Source: Burkholderiaceae bacterium DAT-1 | Lineage (GTDB): Bacteria; Pseudomonadota; Gammaproteobacteria; Burkholderiales; Chitinimonadaceae | NCBI GenBank assembly: GCA_019084025.1 | Contig: JAHRBI010000004.1 | Coordinates: 62,001 to 126,000 of the forward strand | Direction: 5' to 3' | Length of the DNA stretch: 64,000 nucleotides | Part shown: one piece after another, positions 1 through 10,434 of the stretch | Layout: each line of letters starts with the position of its first letter | How positions within the stretch are numbered: position 1 is the first letter of the stretch | Position numbers and translations under genes: made by a program | Notes under the pieces: model-generated | Databases searched by the model: none | Told to the model about the DNA's origin: nothing | The model's input: only the letters and a program-made list of their open reading frames with translations

Positions 1-2
1 CG

Positions 3-317
3 AAGGCTCTGGATGCAAGCGGCGTGGACGCAGAGTCCATTGCGACCGAACGCCGTGTGGCAATCGAGCGCGCCAAGGAAGCCGGCAAGCCAGAAGCCAT
101 GCTGGAAAAGATTGCCGAAGGTACCGTTGCCAAGTTCCTGAAGGACGTGACGCTGCTGGGTCAGCCGTTCGTCAAGGACGACAAGGTCACCATTGAGCAA
201 CTGCTGAAGAACAACAACGCCAAGGTGAACGGTTTCACCATGTTTGTTGTGGGCGAAGGCATTGAGAAGAAGGTTGTCGACTTCGCTGCTGAAGTCGCTG
301 CTGCTGCCAAGGTCTAA
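3..317 (+). CDS. tsf: Elongation factor Ts, C-terminal part (cut by window edge)
   Basis: This is the C-terminal 104 residues of EF-Ts, the guanine-nucleotide exchange factor that recycles EF-Tu in the cytoplasm. The frame is open from the first bases of the window, so the start lies outside. Recognisable are the late core stretch [20 protein letters not shown] and the C-terminal module ending [19 protein letters not shown]. Position before pyrH-frr is the usual rpsB-tsf-pyrH-frr order. The GTG at 24 is internal and not a start. A strong hairpin follows the stop. Confidence 0.95.
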   Translation, partial: KALDASGVDAESIATERRVAIERAKEAGKPEAMLEKIAEGTVAKFLKDVTLLGQPFVKDDKVTIEQLLKNNNAKVNGFTMFVVGEGIEKKVVDFAAEVAAAAKV

Positions 318-333
318 TCCGACCTGCTGGCCT

Positions 334-365
334 ATACAACCGCCCGCCAGTTCGGGCGGTTGTAT
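334..365 (+). terminator. Strong hairpin after tsf
   Basis: A perfect 13-bp stem (334-346 with 353-365) encloses a 6-nt loop just after the tsf stop. No U-tract follows, so it may be a processing or pausing element or a weak terminator rather than a full intrinsic terminator. It separates the translation-factor genes from pyrH. Confidence 0.6.
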
Positions 366-470
366 CGCATCTGGACTACGTGTTCATGGTGCATACTGAT
401 TCAAATCATCAGCCGCAGATGCTGATGAGCAAAAATAGCCTACCCATCTCCTTCATATGAAAGGTCTCCC

Positions 471-1190
471 ATGTCCGCTACTCCCGTATACAAGCGCATT
501 CTGCTCAAACTGTCTGGCGAAGCCCTGATGGGCGATGACAGCTACGGTATCAATCGTGCAACGGTTGAGCGCATCGTGAGCGAAGTGAAGGAAGTGGCTG
601 GTCTGGGTGTGCAGGTGGCCGTTGTCATTGGCGGCGGTAATATCTTCCGTGGCGTAGCACCTGCAGCTGCGGGGATGGATCGCGCGACTGCCGACTATAT
701 GGGCATGCTGGCTACCGTGATGAATGCGATGGCCATTCAGGATGCTATGCGCCAGCAAGGTCTGGTGAGTCGTGTGCAATCCGCGCTGACCATCCAGCAG
801 GTGGCAGAGCCCTACATTCGCCCGAAAGCCATTCAGTATCTGGAAGAAGGCAAGGTGGTGATCTTTGGTGCAGGTACAGGTAATCCTTTCTTCACTACGG
901 ATACCGCAGCAGCCTTGCGCGGCATGGAAATGAATGCTGATGTGGTCTTGAAAGCGACAAAGGTGGATGGCGTATACACCGATGATCCGAAGAAGAATCC
1001 GGATGCAGTCCGTTATTCTTCGCTGACATTTGATGAGGCCATCCAGAAAAACCTCAAGGTGATGGATGCAACAGCACTGGCTTTGTGCCGCGACCAGAAC
1101 ATGAATATCCGTGTGTTCAGCATCTTCAAGCAGGGTGCACTCAAGCGCGTTGTACTGGGTGAAGATGAAGGCACACTGGTGCATTGCTGA
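471..1190 (+). CDS. pyrH: Uridylate kinase (UMP kinase)
   Basis: PyrH phosphorylates UMP to UDP with ATP in pyrimidine nucleotide synthesis; the bacterial enzyme is hexameric and unlike eukaryotic UMP/CMP kinases. The 239-aa protein has the amino-acid-kinase fold: [12 protein letters not shown] at residues 8-19, the glycine-rich [11 protein letters not shown] near residue 52, and the ATP-site region [18 protein letters not shown]. Length matches the family. GAAAGG lies upstream of the ATG. It has its own 150-bp upstream gap and sits 77 bp before frr. Confidence 0.97.
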   Translation: MSATPVYKRILLKLSGEALMGDDSYGINRATVERIVSEVKEVAGLGVQVAVVIGGGNIFRGVAPAAAGMDRATADYMGMLATVMNAMAIQDAMRQQGLVSRVQSALTIQQVAEPYIRPKAIQYLEEGKVVIFGAGTGNPFFTTDTAAALRGMEMNADVVLKATKVDGVYTDDPKKNPDAVRYSSLTFDEAIQKNLKVMDATALALCRDQNMNIRVFSIFKQGALKRVVLGEDEGTLVHC

Positions 1191-1267
1191 TGTACAGGGT
1201 AAGCTTCACCGCTTGCCCTTTGTAGTTATGTAGAATTTGAACGGTTAAGACATACAGGAGCGCGTCA

Positions 1268-1825
1268 ATGATCGCCGACGTGAAACAAACCGCCGACCAG
1301 AAAATGCAGAAGTCGGTTGAGAATCTGAAGAACAATTTGCAGAAAGTCCGCACCGGCCGTGCACATACCGGCCTGCTGGATCACATCCACGTGGATTACT
1401 ACGGTGCGCCAACTCCGATCAATCAGCTCGCAAATATGAATCTGATTGATGCGCGCACGATCGGGGTGTCCCCGTATGAGAAGAAAATGTCAGGTGCTAT
1501 CGAAAAGGCCATTCGTGACTCCGATCTGGGTCTCAATCCGGCCACGATGGGTGATCTGATCCGCGTGCCAATGCCAGCGCTGACCGAAGAGCGCCGTCGC
1601 GACCTGATCAAGGTTGTGCGCGGTGAAGCAGAAGACTCCCGTGTTGCAGTCCGCAATGTGCGTCGCGATGCCAATAACGATCTGAAGTCGCTGCTCAAGG
1701 ATAAGGATATTTCCGAAGACGAAGAGCGTCGCGCACAGGACGATGTTCAGAAGCTGACCGACAAGTACATTGCCGAAATCGACAAGGTACTGGCCGCCAA
1801 AGAGCAAGAACTCCTGACAGTCTGA
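1268..1825 (+). CDS. frr: Ribosome recycling factor
   Basis: RRF works with EF-G to split post-termination ribosomes. At 185 aa it has the standard length. Visible are the N-terminal helix with [15 protein letters not shown], the conserved [14 protein letters not shown] segment, and the long helix [36 protein letters not shown] lies 8 nt before the ATG. It follows pyrH and is only 9 bases ahead of uppS. Confidence 0.97.
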   Translation: MIADVKQTADQKMQKSVENLKNNLQKVRTGRAHTGLLDHIHVDYYGAPTPINQLANMNLIDARTIGVSPYEKKMSGAIEKAIRDSDLGLNPATMGDLIRVPMPALTEERRRDLIKVVRGEAEDSRVAVRNVRRDANNDLKSLLKDKDISEDEERRAQDDVQKLTDKYIAEIDKVLAAKEQELLTV

Positions 1826-1834
1826 GGTCGTTTC

Positions 1835-2590
1835 GTGGTTTCCTTTGCCAGTTCGACCCGGGACATTCCGGATGTGAGTCAGGTGCCAGCGCACATTGCC
1901 ATCGTCATGGATGGCAATGGCCGCTGGGCGCGCAAACGCATGCTGCCACGAGTAGCGGGCCACAAACGCGGACTGGAAACTGTCCGCGAAATGGTCAAAG
2001 TGTGTAGTAAGCTCGGGATTCGCTATCTGACGCTGTTTGCATTCAGTAGTGAAAACTGGCGTCGCCCCTCTGATGAAGTCTCCTTCCTGATGGGCTTGTT
2101 CCTGACTGCGCTGGAACGGGAAATCGAAAAGCTGTCAAAGGCAGACGTTCGCCTGCGTTTGATCGGTCGACGCGATCGTCTGCAGCCACGTATCGTCGAA
2201 CTGATCGAAGCGGCCGAGCAGCGTACGGCGAATAATGAAGGTCTGACACTGACCATCGCAGCCGATTACGGCGGTCGCTGGGATATCCTTCAGGCGACAC
2301 AGGCGATGCTCAAAGACAAGCCTGAGCTTGCCAGCGGGTTTGCCGAATCAGATTTCGAGCCATACCTGTCGATGAGCTGGGCGCCTGAGCCGGATCTGTT
2401 TATCCGGACTGGCGGCGAACAGCGCATCTCCAATTTCCTGTTGTGGCAAAGTGCCTACACAGAATTTTATTTCACCGACATTCTCTGGCCGGACTTTGAC
2501 CGTGCAGCACTTGAGGCCGCGATTGCATCGTATCGCACCCGTGAGCGCCGCTTTGGTCGTACCAGCGAACAGGTTCAGGACGCCAGCTAA
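1835..2590 (+). CDS. uppS: Undecaprenyl diphosphate synthase
   Basis: UppS adds isopentenyl units in cis to farnesyl diphosphate, giving the C55 lipid carrier for peptidoglycan and O-antigen. The 251-aa protein carries the signature [11 protein letters not shown] (catalytic Asp of MDGNGRW), the SSENWRRP motif, and the C-terminal [18 protein letters not shown] and ERRFG motifs. The start is GTG at 1835, with GAGG 10 nt upstream; it is the only plausible start before the signature. cdsA begins 1 base after its stop. Confidence 0.96.
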   Translation: MVSFASSTRDIPDVSQVPAHIAIVMDGNGRWARKRMLPRVAGHKRGLETVREMVKVCSKLGIRYLTLFAFSSENWRRPSDEVSFLMGLFLTALEREIEKLSKADVRLRLIGRRDRLQPRIVELIEAAEQRTANNEGLTLTIAADYGGRWDILQATQAMLKDKPELASGFAESDFEPYLSMSWAPEPDLFIRTGGEQRISNFLLWQSAYTEFYFTDILWPDFDRAALEAAIASYRTRERRFGRTSEQVQDAS

Positions 2591-2591
2591 G

Positions 2592-3416
2592 ATGCTGAAA
2601 GCCCGTATCATCACCGCACTGGTGTTGTTGCCCATTGTGCTCGCCTGCCTGTTTGCAGGTTCCTCATTGCTATGGGGCGGCTTTGCCCTCTTTGCGCTGA
2701 CCGTTGGTGCGTGGGAGTGGGGACGCTTTGCCCGGCTGGAATCCGCTGAATCCAAAGTGTTCATCGCCAGTTTTGCGCTGATGGGCGGAGCATTGCTTGC
2801 GCTTCCCCCGGCCATTACGGTCGTCTGGGCGCTGGTATTCGATATCTTTGCGCTGGTGTTCTGGTTAGCGGTCATTCCACTCTGGTTGGCGCGTAAATGG
2901 GCGCTTGCTCCAAAATGGCGTGCCGCGATCGTCGGTATGCTGGTTTTGATGTCTGCATTGTCCGCAGTGACACGCCTTCATGCACTTACGGATGGCCCCT
3001 TGGTGCTGCTTATGACGCTTGCCATCGCATGGATTGCGGATGTCTCTGCATATTTCGCCGGCCGTGCCTTTGGCAAGCGCAAACTTGCGCCTTCGATTAG
3101 CCCCGGCAAGTCCTGGGAGGGCGTGTATGGGGCGTTGATTGCAGTCACGCTTTACGCGCTGGCTTTGCATCAACTCAATGTACCGGTTTATGGAAAACTG
3201 CCCTTGTACGTGCTGATTCCGGTATTCCTGCTATTGACCGCTGTCAGCGTCATGGGAGACTTGTTCGAGTCGCTTCTCAAGCGTATGGTGGGCATGAAAG
3301 ACAGTAGTCAGTTGCTGCCCGGTCATGGTGGTGTGCTGGATCGTGTAGATAGTTTACTGGCACTCGCACCGCTGTCGGTCTCCCTGTTATTCTTTTACGC
3401 AAGATTTGCGCCCTGA
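2592..3416 (+). CDS. cdsA: Phosphatidate cytidylyltransferase
   Basis: CdsA makes CDP-diacylglycerol from phosphatidic acid and CTP, the branch point of phospholipid synthesis, in the inner membrane. The 274-aa protein is almost wholly hydrophobic with about seven or eight membrane segments. The signature begins with the GKRKLAPSISPGKSWEG segment and continues to SVMGDLFESLLKRMVGMKDSS and LPGHGGVLDRVDS. ATG 2592 directly follows the uppS stop; an in-frame upstream extension inside uppS is rejected. Confidence 0.95.
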   Translation: MLKARIITALVLLPIVLACLFAGSSLLWGGFALFALTVGAWEWGRFARLESAESKVFIASFALMGGALLALPPAITVVWALVFDIFALVFWLAVIPLWLARKWALAPKWRAAIVGMLVLMSALSAVTRLHALTDGPLVLLMTLAIAWIADVSAYFAGRAFGKRKLAPSISPGKSWEGVYGALIAVTLYALALHQLNVPVYGKLPLYVLIPVFLLLTAVSVMGDLFESLLKRMVGMKDSSQLLPGHGGVLDRVDSLLALAPLSVSLLFFYARFAP

Positions 3417-3455
3417 GCGGCGTATTCGCTTGCGTTCAGCCTTTCTCAGATTGCC

Positions 3456-4655
3456 ATGTCCCAACCGATTCGTACCTTAACCGTTCTGGGTTCCACTGGC
3501 AGCATAGGCGTCAGTACGCTCGACGTCGTCGCCAGACATCCTGATCGCTACACAATTCATGCGCTGACCGCAGCGTCGCGCATTGATGCGCTGGTCGAAC
3601 AGTGTCGCGTGCATCGCCCGCGCTTTGCGGTAGTCTCGGATGCGTCCGCCTATGGTGCGCTTAAGTCTGCCCTTGAAGCGGCCGGGCTGCATGATATCGA
3701 AGCAATGGCCGGGACCGATGCCCTAGTTCAAGTTGCTACACAGCCAGAAGTAGACATGGTGATGGCCGCCATTGTTGGCGCAGCCGGCATGCCGCCTACC
3801 ATTGCTGCTGCGCGAGCAGGCAAGCGCATCTTGCTTGCCAATAAAGAAACGCTGGTCATGGCCGGGGCGCTCTTCATGCGCGCTGCACGTGAAGGCGGTG
3901 CAGAACTGCTTCCCATCGATAGCGAACATAATGCGATTTTCCAATGTCTGCCACAGCCATTTTCTGGTGATGTCCGCCAGGGCGTCCGCCGGATTTTGCT
4001 AACTGCCTCTGGCGGCCCATTCCGTGGCATGAACCCGGAACAATTGCGCGATGTCACGCCCGAGCAGGCGGTGAAGCATCCAAATTGGTCGATGGGACGA
4101 AAGATATCGGTTGATTCGGCCAGCCTTATGAATAAAGGTCTGGAAGTGATCGAGGCACGCTGGCTGTTCGATTTGGCACCGGATGATATTTCCGTGGTTG
4201 TGCATCCGCAAAGCGTGGTGCATTCAATGGTTGAATATCTGGATGGATCTGTGCTTGCGCAAATGGGTAACCCTGATATGCGTACACCGATTGCGTATGG
4301 CATGGCGTGGCCAGAGCGCATCGATGCAGGCGTGACTTCGCTGGATCTGTTTCAGGTCGCCCGATTAGACTTTCAGGCGCCTGATCTGCAGGCCTTCCCA
4401 TGCTTAAAGCTTGCGTTTGATGCCTTAAAGATGGGGGATGCTGCACCAGCCATGCTGAATGCGGCTAACGAGGTGGCTGTGGCCGCGTTTCTGGATCGTC
4501 AAATACGGTTTGATGAGATTGCCGCAGTTAATGCCAGCGTATTGGATGCCGCACCGCAAACAGGTCACGTAGCTGAACTGGATGCACTGGTTGCGGCTGA
4601 CCATGAAGCCCGTGAACGCGCGCGGAGTTGGATTGCACAGCGGAGCCGTGCATGA
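3456..4655 (+). CDS. dxr: 1-deoxy-D-xylulose 5-phosphate reductoisomerase
   Basis: Dxr converts DXP to 2-C-methyl-D-erythritol 4-phosphate with NADPH, the committed step of the MEP isoprenoid pathway that feeds UppS. The 399-aa protein shows the NADPH loop [13 protein letters not shown] at residues 9-21, [12 protein letters not shown], the metal-site DSEHNAIFQ, the substrate-site [17 protein letters not shown], and [16 protein letters not shown]. Its stop overlaps the rseP start (ATGA), pointing to translational coupling. Confidence 0.97.
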   Translation: MSQPIRTLTVLGSTGSIGVSTLDVVARHPDRYTIHALTAASRIDALVEQCRVHRPRFAVVSDASAYGALKSALEAAGLHDIEAMAGTDALVQVATQPEVDMVMAAIVGAAGMPPTIAAARAGKRILLANKETLVMAGALFMRAAREGGAELLPIDSEHNAIFQCLPQPFSGDVRQGVRRILLTASGGPFRGMNPEQLRDVTPEQAVKHPNWSMGRKISVDSASLMNKGLEVIEARWLFDLAPDDISVVVHPQSVVHSMVEYLDGSVLAQMGNPDMRTPIAYGMAWPERIDAGVTSLDLFQVARLDFQAPDLQAFPCLKLAFDALKMGDAAPAMLNAANEVAVAAFLDRQIRFDEIAAVNASVLDAAPQTGHVAELDALVAADHEARERARSWIAQRSRA

Positions 4656-6013
4656 GCACACAAGCCTGGTTGCTGGTATTGCCCGCCTTTATCATCGCCA
4701 TTGGCGTACTGGTCACCGTACATGAATTCGGGCACTACTGGGTTGCCAAGCGTTGCGGCATCAAAGTGCTGACGTTCAGTATTGGTTTTGGTCGGCCGCT
4801 GGCTCAGTGGCAACGGGGCGAGACGACGTGGCAAGTGGGGGCGATTCCACTGGGCGGTTATGTCCGTATGCTGGGTGAGCACGATGATGAGATTGATCCG
4901 TCCGAGCTGACCCGATCATTTAATCGGCGTCCCGTCTGGCAGCGAATGGCGGTACTGCTGGCGGGTCCAGTCGCCAATTTTCTCTTTGCCATCGTCATCT
5001 ACTGGCTTATGTATATGGTCGGCGTGACAGTCCTGCGGCCGGTTATGGGCGATGTATTTCCGGGTTCTGTTGCTGCGCGTGCGGGCCTTGAGCAAGGCGA
5101 TCAAGTGATTGCCATTAGCGGTGAGGCCGTTAGTTCCTGGGATGATATCTATTCCGGTTTGATCCGCGCAGCTGTCTCCGGGCAAGATGCTTCATTGCTG
5201 GTGCGGAGAACGTACGGTATGGACATGCTGATCAAATTGCCAACACGTTCCATGATGTCGGATGCCTTTGTGGAGCGTCCGGATGCTCAGCTCGGCATTT
5301 CACCGTTAGTCTCAACCCGTAAAATCGGATACGTCGAAAAAGGCAGTCCCGCTGAAAAAGCTGGACTGAAAGTCGGCGATGAACCCGTGGAAATCAATGG
5401 TCAGCGGGTTAAAACGTGGTTTGATTTTGTAGAGACGGTCCGGTCACAGCCGGGCGTTCTGCTGCATCTCTCGGTGCGACGGGGCGGTGAACTAATCCCG
5501 CTACAAATAATCCCAGTAATAGCAAGCAAGCATGGCGCGGCCTCGGGACGAATTGGGGCTGCACCTGAACTGGATCATGCGGCTTGGGCGTCATTGCGCT
5601 TCGAGCAGCAACTTAACCCACGTGAAGCACTGGGACAGGCACTGAGCGCTACATACAATAGTGCGGCATTTCTGCTGAAAATGGTTGGCAAGATGCTGAC
5701 AGGCGATGTATCAACTCGACAGCTGTCCGGGCCGGTTTCCATGGCAAAATCCGCTGGTGAAACCGCTGCACTGGGGATCCAGACTTACTTGCGGTATTTG
5801 TGCATGATCAGCATCAGCCTTGGTGTGATGAACCTGTTGCCTATCCCTGTGCTGGACGGTGGCCATTTGATGTATCATCTCGCCGAACTTTTGCGGGGCA
5901 AGCCTGTGTCCGACCGAGTAGCTGAATTTGGCCTTCGAATCGGCATAGGACTTTTAGTCAGCCTGATGATGTTTGCGCTCTGGAATGATCTGACGCGCGT
6001 CTCCGGCGGTTAA
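4652..6013 (+). CDS. rseP: RIP metalloprotease RseP (site-2 protease)
   Basis: RseP is an inner-membrane zinc protease that cuts anti-sigma factors such as RseA and clears signal-peptide remnants. The 453-aa protein has HEFGH in the first helix (His24, Glu25, His28), two PDZ modules (about residues 120-210 and 215-305; the second has [20 protein letters not shown]) and the LDG motif in [19 protein letters not shown] 4652 overlaps the dxr stop by four bases; a longer start at 4628 inside dxr is less likely. It sits just ahead of bamA as in many proteobacteria. Confidence 0.95.
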   Translation: MSTQAWLLVLPAFIIAIGVLVTVHEFGHYWVAKRCGIKVLTFSIGFGRPLAQWQRGETTWQVGAIPLGGYVRMLGEHDDEIDPSELTRSFNRRPVWQRMAVLLAGPVANFLFAIVIYWLMYMVGVTVLRPVMGDVFPGSVAARAGLEQGDQVIAISGEAVSSWDDIYSGLIRAAVSGQDASLLVRRTYGMDMLIKLPTRSMMSDAFVERPDAQLGISPLVSTRKIGYVEKGSPAEKAGLKVGDEPVEINGQRVKTWFDFVETVRSQPGVLLHLSVRRGGELIPLQIIPVIASKHGAASGRIGAAPELDHAAWASLRFEQQLNPREALGQALSATYNSAAFLLKMVGKMLTGDVSTRQLSGPVSMAKSAGETAALGIQTYLRYLCMISISLGVMNLLPIPVLDGGHLMYHLAELLRGKPVSDRVAEFGLRIGIGLLVSLMMFALWNDLTRVSGG

Positions 6014-6083
6014 ACTGGCTCGATCCACCCGACAAACCCTTTGATAGCGCTCGCCACCTGAATGTGGCTGTGCAAGATTGAGT

Positions 6084-8366
6084 ATGAGACCGAACCCACT
6101 TACGCTCGCCGTTATTGCTGCACTTGGATTGTCGATTCCCGCTCGCGCGTTCGAGCCCTTTGTCGTCAAGGAAATTCGTGTTGACGGTATCCAGCGTACC
6201 GAGGCTGGTACGGTGTACAACTACCTGCCCGTCAAGGTCGGTGAAAAAATGGATAACGACCGCGCTAGACAGGCCATTAAGGCGCTGTTTGCGACCGGTT
6301 TCTACAATGATGTCCGCATCGAGTCTGAAGGTGATGTACTGGTTGTGTCAGTCGATGAACGACCAGTGATTGCCAGTATTGAAATCAAGGGTGCAAAAGA
6401 GTTTGAAAGTGATCAGCTCATCAAGGCACTCAAGGAAAATGGTCTGGCGGAAAGCCGCGTTTTCGATCGTTCCATGCTGGATGCGGCTGAGCAAGAACTG
6501 AAAAAGCAGTATTTCAGCCGTGGCAAGTATTCGGTCAAGATCAATACCGAAGTGATGCGTCTGGAGCGTAACCGTGTTGCAATCTCCTTCGATATCTCCG
6601 AAGGCTTGGTAGCGAAGATTCGCCAGATCAATATTGTCGGTAATGAAAAGTACCCGGAAAGCGAGCTGAAAGACGGTTTCCAGCTGGGTCTGACGAATTT
6701 CTGGTCCTGGTTCTCCAAGAACGACCAGTATTCCAAACCAAAAATGCAAGATGATATGGAGAAGATGCGCTCCTGGTATATGGATCGCGGCTTTTTGGAA
6801 TTTAACGTCAGCTCGCAGCAGGTGGCGCTGTCGGAAGATAAGAAGGACATCTTCCTGACGGTGAATCTGTCAGAAGGTCAGCAATACCGCGTAAAAAGCG
6901 TCAAGGTAGCCGGCGAGCTGGTGGTACCAGAGGCCGAGTTGCAGTCGCTGATCGAAATCAAGGCTGGCGAATTGTTCAACCGCACGCACATTGATGAAGC
7001 GGTAAAGCGCATGACAGACCGTCTGGGAGATGAGGGCTACGCATTCGCCAACATCAATCCGGTACCGGAAGTCGACAAAGAAAAGAACGAAGTTGGATTC
7101 ACGTTCTATATCGATCCGGGTCGCAAGGTCTATGTTCGCCGCGTCAATATCATGGGCAACACCCATACCCGCGATGAAGTCGTGCGTCGTGAAGTACGCC
7201 AGCTTGAAGGCACGATGTATTCGGGTTGGAAAATCAAGCGCTCCAAGGAGCGTCTGGATTTAACGGGCTATTTCTCTGACGTCAATATCGAAACCCCATC
7301 CGTTGCGGATAGCAACGATATGGTCGATCTGAATATCACCGTTACCGAACGTCAGACGGGTAGTGTTCAAGCAGGCCTGGGTTATTCGCAGTTCGATGGA
7401 TTGACGCTGACGGGTTCGTTCTCGCAAACCAATATTTTTGGTTCGGGCAATATTTTCGAGTTGAGTGCGAACACCAACCGCTATTACAAGACGGCTTCAC
7501 TGTCATTCACTAATCCGTATGCAACGCCGGATGGCGTATCGCGTGGCTTCGATATCTATCGTCGTAACACAATGGCGAATACGGCTACGCTTGCTGCGTA
7601 TGCCAGCGATGCGGTGGGTGGCGGTCTGCGCTGGAATATGCCGATCTCGGAATTCGAATCGATCTCTGCCTCGCTGAGCGGCGAGCGCAATACCATTTCG
7701 CTGTACTCCAATAGCCCCGCCAGTTACGTCGACTTTGTGAAGCAATATGGCGATACAACTGAAACGCTGATCGGGTCGCTGGGCTGGGCAAGTGACACGC
7801 GCGACAGCTCTATTTTCCCGACTCGCGGTACCTTCCGCCGGGTGTACACGCAGGCGGCATTGCCAGTAGGATCGATGCGGTTTGTGAAGGTAGGGTTCCA
7901 GAACCAGTATTTCTATCCGCTAAACCGTAACTTCACGCTGTACTGGAATTTCCAGTATGACCAGGGGCACGGTTATAGTGGCAAGGCATTGCCGTTCTAT
8001 CAGGTCTTTACTGCGGGCGGCTTTGGCACGGTGCGTGGTTACGAGGACGGGACACTCGGTCCGAAAGATCAGTACGGCAATGCGGTTGGTGGTGCTTTAC
8101 GTCTAGTGAATAATTTCGAAGTGCTGATGCCAATGCCCGGCATGAAAGCGGATAAGTCCACACGTTTGTCGGCCTTCCTTGATGCCGGACAGGTCTGGAT
8201 GGAGAACTCCAAGCCACGCTATACGGATTTGCGCTATTCTGCCGGTATTGCCTTGCAATGGACGTCACCGATGGGGCCAATGAAGTTTAGTCTGGCCCGA
8301 GCACTCAACGCGCTGGATGGTGATAAGAAGCAGGCATTCCAGTTCACACTGGGCAAGGTATTCTGA
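6084..8366 (+). CDS. bamA: Outer membrane protein assembly factor BamA
   Basis: BamA is the essential beta-barrel of the BAM complex that inserts outer-membrane proteins. The 760-aa precursor has a signal peptide (MRPNPLTLAVIAALGLSIPARA, cleaved near residue 22), five POTRA repeats (about residues 24-420) and a 16-strand barrel. The VRGY motif (GGFGTVRGYEDGTLGP) of loop 6 and the terminal aromatic FQFTLGKVF are visible. ATG 6084 fits the signal peptide better than the in-frame TTG 6078. It lies between rseP and the periplasmic chaperone gene skp. Confidence 0.95.
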   Translation: MRPNPLTLAVIAALGLSIPARAFEPFVVKEIRVDGIQRTEAGTVYNYLPVKVGEKMDNDRARQAIKALFATGFYNDVRIESEGDVLVVSVDERPVIASIEIKGAKEFESDQLIKALKENGLAESRVFDRSMLDAAEQELKKQYFSRGKYSVKINTEVMRLERNRVAISFDISEGLVAKIRQINIVGNEKYPESELKDGFQLGLTNFWSWFSKNDQYSKPKMQDDMEKMRSWYMDRGFLEFNVSSQQVALSEDKKDIFLTVNLSEGQQYRVKSVKVAGELVVPEAELQSLIEIKAGELFNRTHIDEAVKRMTDRLGDEGYAFANINPVPEVDKEKNEVGFTFYIDPGRKVYVRRVNIMGNTHTRDEVVRREVRQLEGTMYSGWKIKRSKERLDLTGYFSDVNIETPSVADSNDMVDLNITVTERQTGSVQAGLGYSQFDGLTLTGSFSQTNIFGSGNIFELSANTNRYYKTASLSFTNPYATPDGVSRGFDIYRRNTMANTATLAAYASDAVGGGLRWNMPISEFESISASLSGERNTISLYSNSPASYVDFVKQYGDTTETLIGSLGWASDTRDSSIFPTRGTFRRVYTQAALPVGSMRFVKVGFQNQYFYPLNRNFTLYWNFQYDQGHGYSGKALPFYQVFTAGGFGTVRGYEDGTLGPKDQYGNAVGGALRLVNNFEVLMPMPGMKADKSTRLSAFLDAGQVWMENSKPRYTDLRYSAGIALQWTSPMGPMKFSLARALNALDGDKKQAFQFTLGKVF

Positions 8367-8396
8367 TGACAGTTTGGGCCTGATCGGGAAGGTATT

Positions 8397-8906
8397 ATGA
8401 AGATGCTTCAACGCGCATGCGCGCTCTTTTTGCTGCTGACCATTGTAGTGCCGGTCTCGGCTGCCGACTTGAAGATCGGGTTTGTGGACTATAACCGCAT
8501 CATCCGCGAAGCACGCATTGCCGAGCGGATTGCCAAAAAGCTGGAAAAGGAATTCGCGCCGCGCCTGGCTGAAATCAATAACCGGAGCGAAGATATTCGC
8601 TCCCGTCAGGCCGATATCGATCGATTGGGTTCGTCGCTGCAGGGAGCCGAGTTGCGCGAACGTGAGCGCGAACTTGCACGTAAGAGCGAAGATCTAAATC
8701 GCCTGCAGCGTGATTTCCGCGAAGACCAGAATAAGCGTCGCAATCAGGAAATAGCAGGATTGCAGGAGCACGCGTTCAGCATCATTACGCAGATTGCAGT
8801 CAGCGAAAAATATGATCTCATTCTGCAAGATGCACTGTATTTCAATCCACGTCTCGACATTACCGATAAAGTGCTTGAGCGCCTCGTCAGAGTGATGCCG
8901 AACTGA
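8397..8906 (+). CDS. skp: Periplasmic chaperone Skp/OmpH family
   Basis: Skp is a trimeric periplasmic chaperone that carries unfolded outer-membrane proteins to BamA. The 169-aa precursor has a signal peptide ending near VSAAD and a long charged coiled coil (residues about 45-130, rich in E, R, Q) forming the tentacles, between strand segments LKIGFVDYNRI and KYDLILQDALYFN. The stop codon overlaps the lpxD start by one base (TGATG). Length and place between bamA and lpxD match the family. Confidence 0.92.
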   Translation: MKMLQRACALFLLLTIVVPVSAADLKIGFVDYNRIIREARIAERIAKKLEKEFAPRLAEINNRSEDIRSRQADIDRLGSSLQGAELRERERELARKSEDLNRLQRDFREDQNKRRNQEIAGLQEHAFSIITQIAVSEKYDLILQDALYFNPRLDITDKVLERLVRVMPN

Positions 8907-9967
8907 TGGTATCTGTGAAACCGATGTATACCCTTTCCGAGTTAGTTGAACAGCTGGGTGGGGAAGTGCGGGGGGAAGACTTTCGCGTCGAGCGTGTTGC
9001 TTCTCTTGAGTCCGCGACTGCGCAGGATCTAGCCTTCATCACGGGGGCGAAGTATGTCAGTAAACTGACCGCATGTCCGGCCGGTGCGCTGATCGTGCCT
9101 GCGACGTTGCCAGATTGCGATACGCGGCCGCGAATTGTTGCCAAAGATCCCTATCTCTATTTTGCTCAGGTCGCGGCACTGCTGAATCCGGTTACCGTAC
9201 CACCCGCGGGCATACATGCGAGCGCAGTGGTCGATGCATCTGCCATTTTGGCCAAGGGCGTCAGCATCGGACCTCAGGTGGTGATCGGAGCAAATGTCCG
9301 TATTGGCGAGGGCTCAGTCATCCATCCCGGTGTGGTGATCGGGGAAGGTGTGGTCATTGGCGAGGATTGCATCCTGCATCCCAATGTAAGCATCATGCAT
9401 GGCACGATCATGGGTAATCGCGTCATTATTCATCCCAACGCCGTCATTGGTTCCGATGGCTTCGGCAACGCCTGGGCGGGCGATCACTGGGAGAAAATCC
9501 CGCAAGTTGGCTGCGTCCGCATCGGCAATGATGTCGAGATTGGTGCCTCCACTACCATAGATCGCGGGACGCTGGATGATACGGTGATTGAAGAGGGTGT
9601 CCGGCTCGATAATCAGATTCAGATTGCGCATAACGTCCACATTGGCAAACACACCGCCATGGCGGGCTGTGTTGGCGTGGCAGGATCGACCCGAATTGGC
9701 GCGTACTGTACCTTCGGTGGTAGCGCCATGATTCTGGGGCACCTGGACATTGCCGATCGTGTCAATGTGATGGCCGGGACGCTGGTGGGTAAATCTATCA
9801 GGAAGCCTGGCACCTACACCGGCTGGTATCCCGTGCAGCCACATGAAGACTGGCTAAAGAATGCTTCGCACCTCAGACATATGGATGCCTTGGCAACCCG
9901 TCTGAAGGAGCTGGAAAAAAAAGTGGCAGCATTTGAACGTCTGCCCAACACTGGAGAGAGCGCGTGA
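8906..9967 (+). CDS. lpxD: UDP-3-O-(3-hydroxyacyl)glucosamine N-acyltransferase
   Basis: LpxD adds the second 3-hydroxyacyl chain to UDP-3-O-acyl-GlcN in lipid A synthesis. The 353-aa protein has an N-terminal uridine-binding domain (about residues 1-105), a left-handed beta-helix of hexapeptide repeats (about 105-320), and a C-terminal helix ending [13 protein letters not shown]. The region [19 protein letters not shown] holds the catalytic His. It overlaps skp by one base and fabZ by four bases. Confidence 0.96.
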   Translation: MVSVKPMYTLSELVEQLGGEVRGEDFRVERVASLESATAQDLAFITGAKYVSKLTACPAGALIVPATLPDCDTRPRIVAKDPYLYFAQVAALLNPVTVPPAGIHASAVVDASAILAKGVSIGPQVVIGANVRIGEGSVIHPGVVIGEGVVIGEDCILHPNVSIMHGTIMGNRVIIHPNAVIGSDGFGNAWAGDHWEKIPQVGCVRIGNDVEIGASTTIDRGTLDDTVIEEGVRLDNQIQIAHNVHIGKHTAMAGCVGVAGSTRIGAYCTFGGSAMILGHLDIADRVNVMAGTLVGKSIRKPGTYTGWYPVQPHEDWLKNASHLRHMDALATRLKELEKKVAAFERLPNTGESA

Positions 9968-10419
9968 GCGAACTGAATTCAATGGATATTCTGGGCATTC
10001 TGGAACATCTACCGCATCGTTACCCATTTTTGCTGGTCGATCGAGTGACCGAGCTTGTTCCGGGTGAACGCATCGTTGCACTGAAAAATGTGACTTACAA
10101 CGAGCCCTTCTTTACAGGGCATTTCCCGAAATACCCGGTAATGCCGGGTGTACTGATTATCGAAGCGCTGGCTCAAGCGGCTGGCGTACTGAGTTTCAAG
10201 TCGACTGGCGAGCGCCAGGATGACGGTTCGCTCTACCTGTTTGCAGGCATCGATAATGCCCGATTCAAGGCTCAGGTGACGCCGGGTGACCAATTGGTTC
10301 TGAAGGTTTCAATTGAACGTAAGCTGCGCAATATCTGGAAGTACAAAGCTGTTGCGGAAGTGGCGGGCAATGTGGTGGCCGAAGCGGACATCATGTGTGC
10401 TCAGACTAAAGCGCGTTGA
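9964..10419 (+). CDS. fabZ: 3-hydroxyacyl-ACP dehydratase FabZ
   Basis: FabZ dehydrates 3-hydroxyacyl-ACP in fatty-acid elongation and competes with LpxA/LpxD for 3-hydroxyacyl-ACP. The 151-aa hot-dog-fold protein has the active-site [13 protein letters not shown] (His) and the [19 protein letters not shown] helix (Glu). The start is GTG at 9964, overlapping the lpxD stop (GTGA). The position between lpxD and lpxA is the classic gene order. Confidence 0.96.
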   Translation: MSELNSMDILGILEHLPHRYPFLLVDRVTELVPGERIVALKNVTYNEPFFTGHFPKYPVMPGVLIIEALAQAAGVLSFKSTGERQDDGSLYLFAGIDNARFKAQVTPGDQLVLKVSIERKLRNIWKYKAVAEVAGNVVAEADIMCAQTKAR

Positions 10420-10434
10420 TTGACCGGAGTCCGA

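Noticed and set aside
453-1184. Long open frame on the minus strand across pyrH
   Set aside because: It is antisense to an unmistakable pyrH, has no family motif, and is rich in His/Cys as expected from the complement of biased codons.
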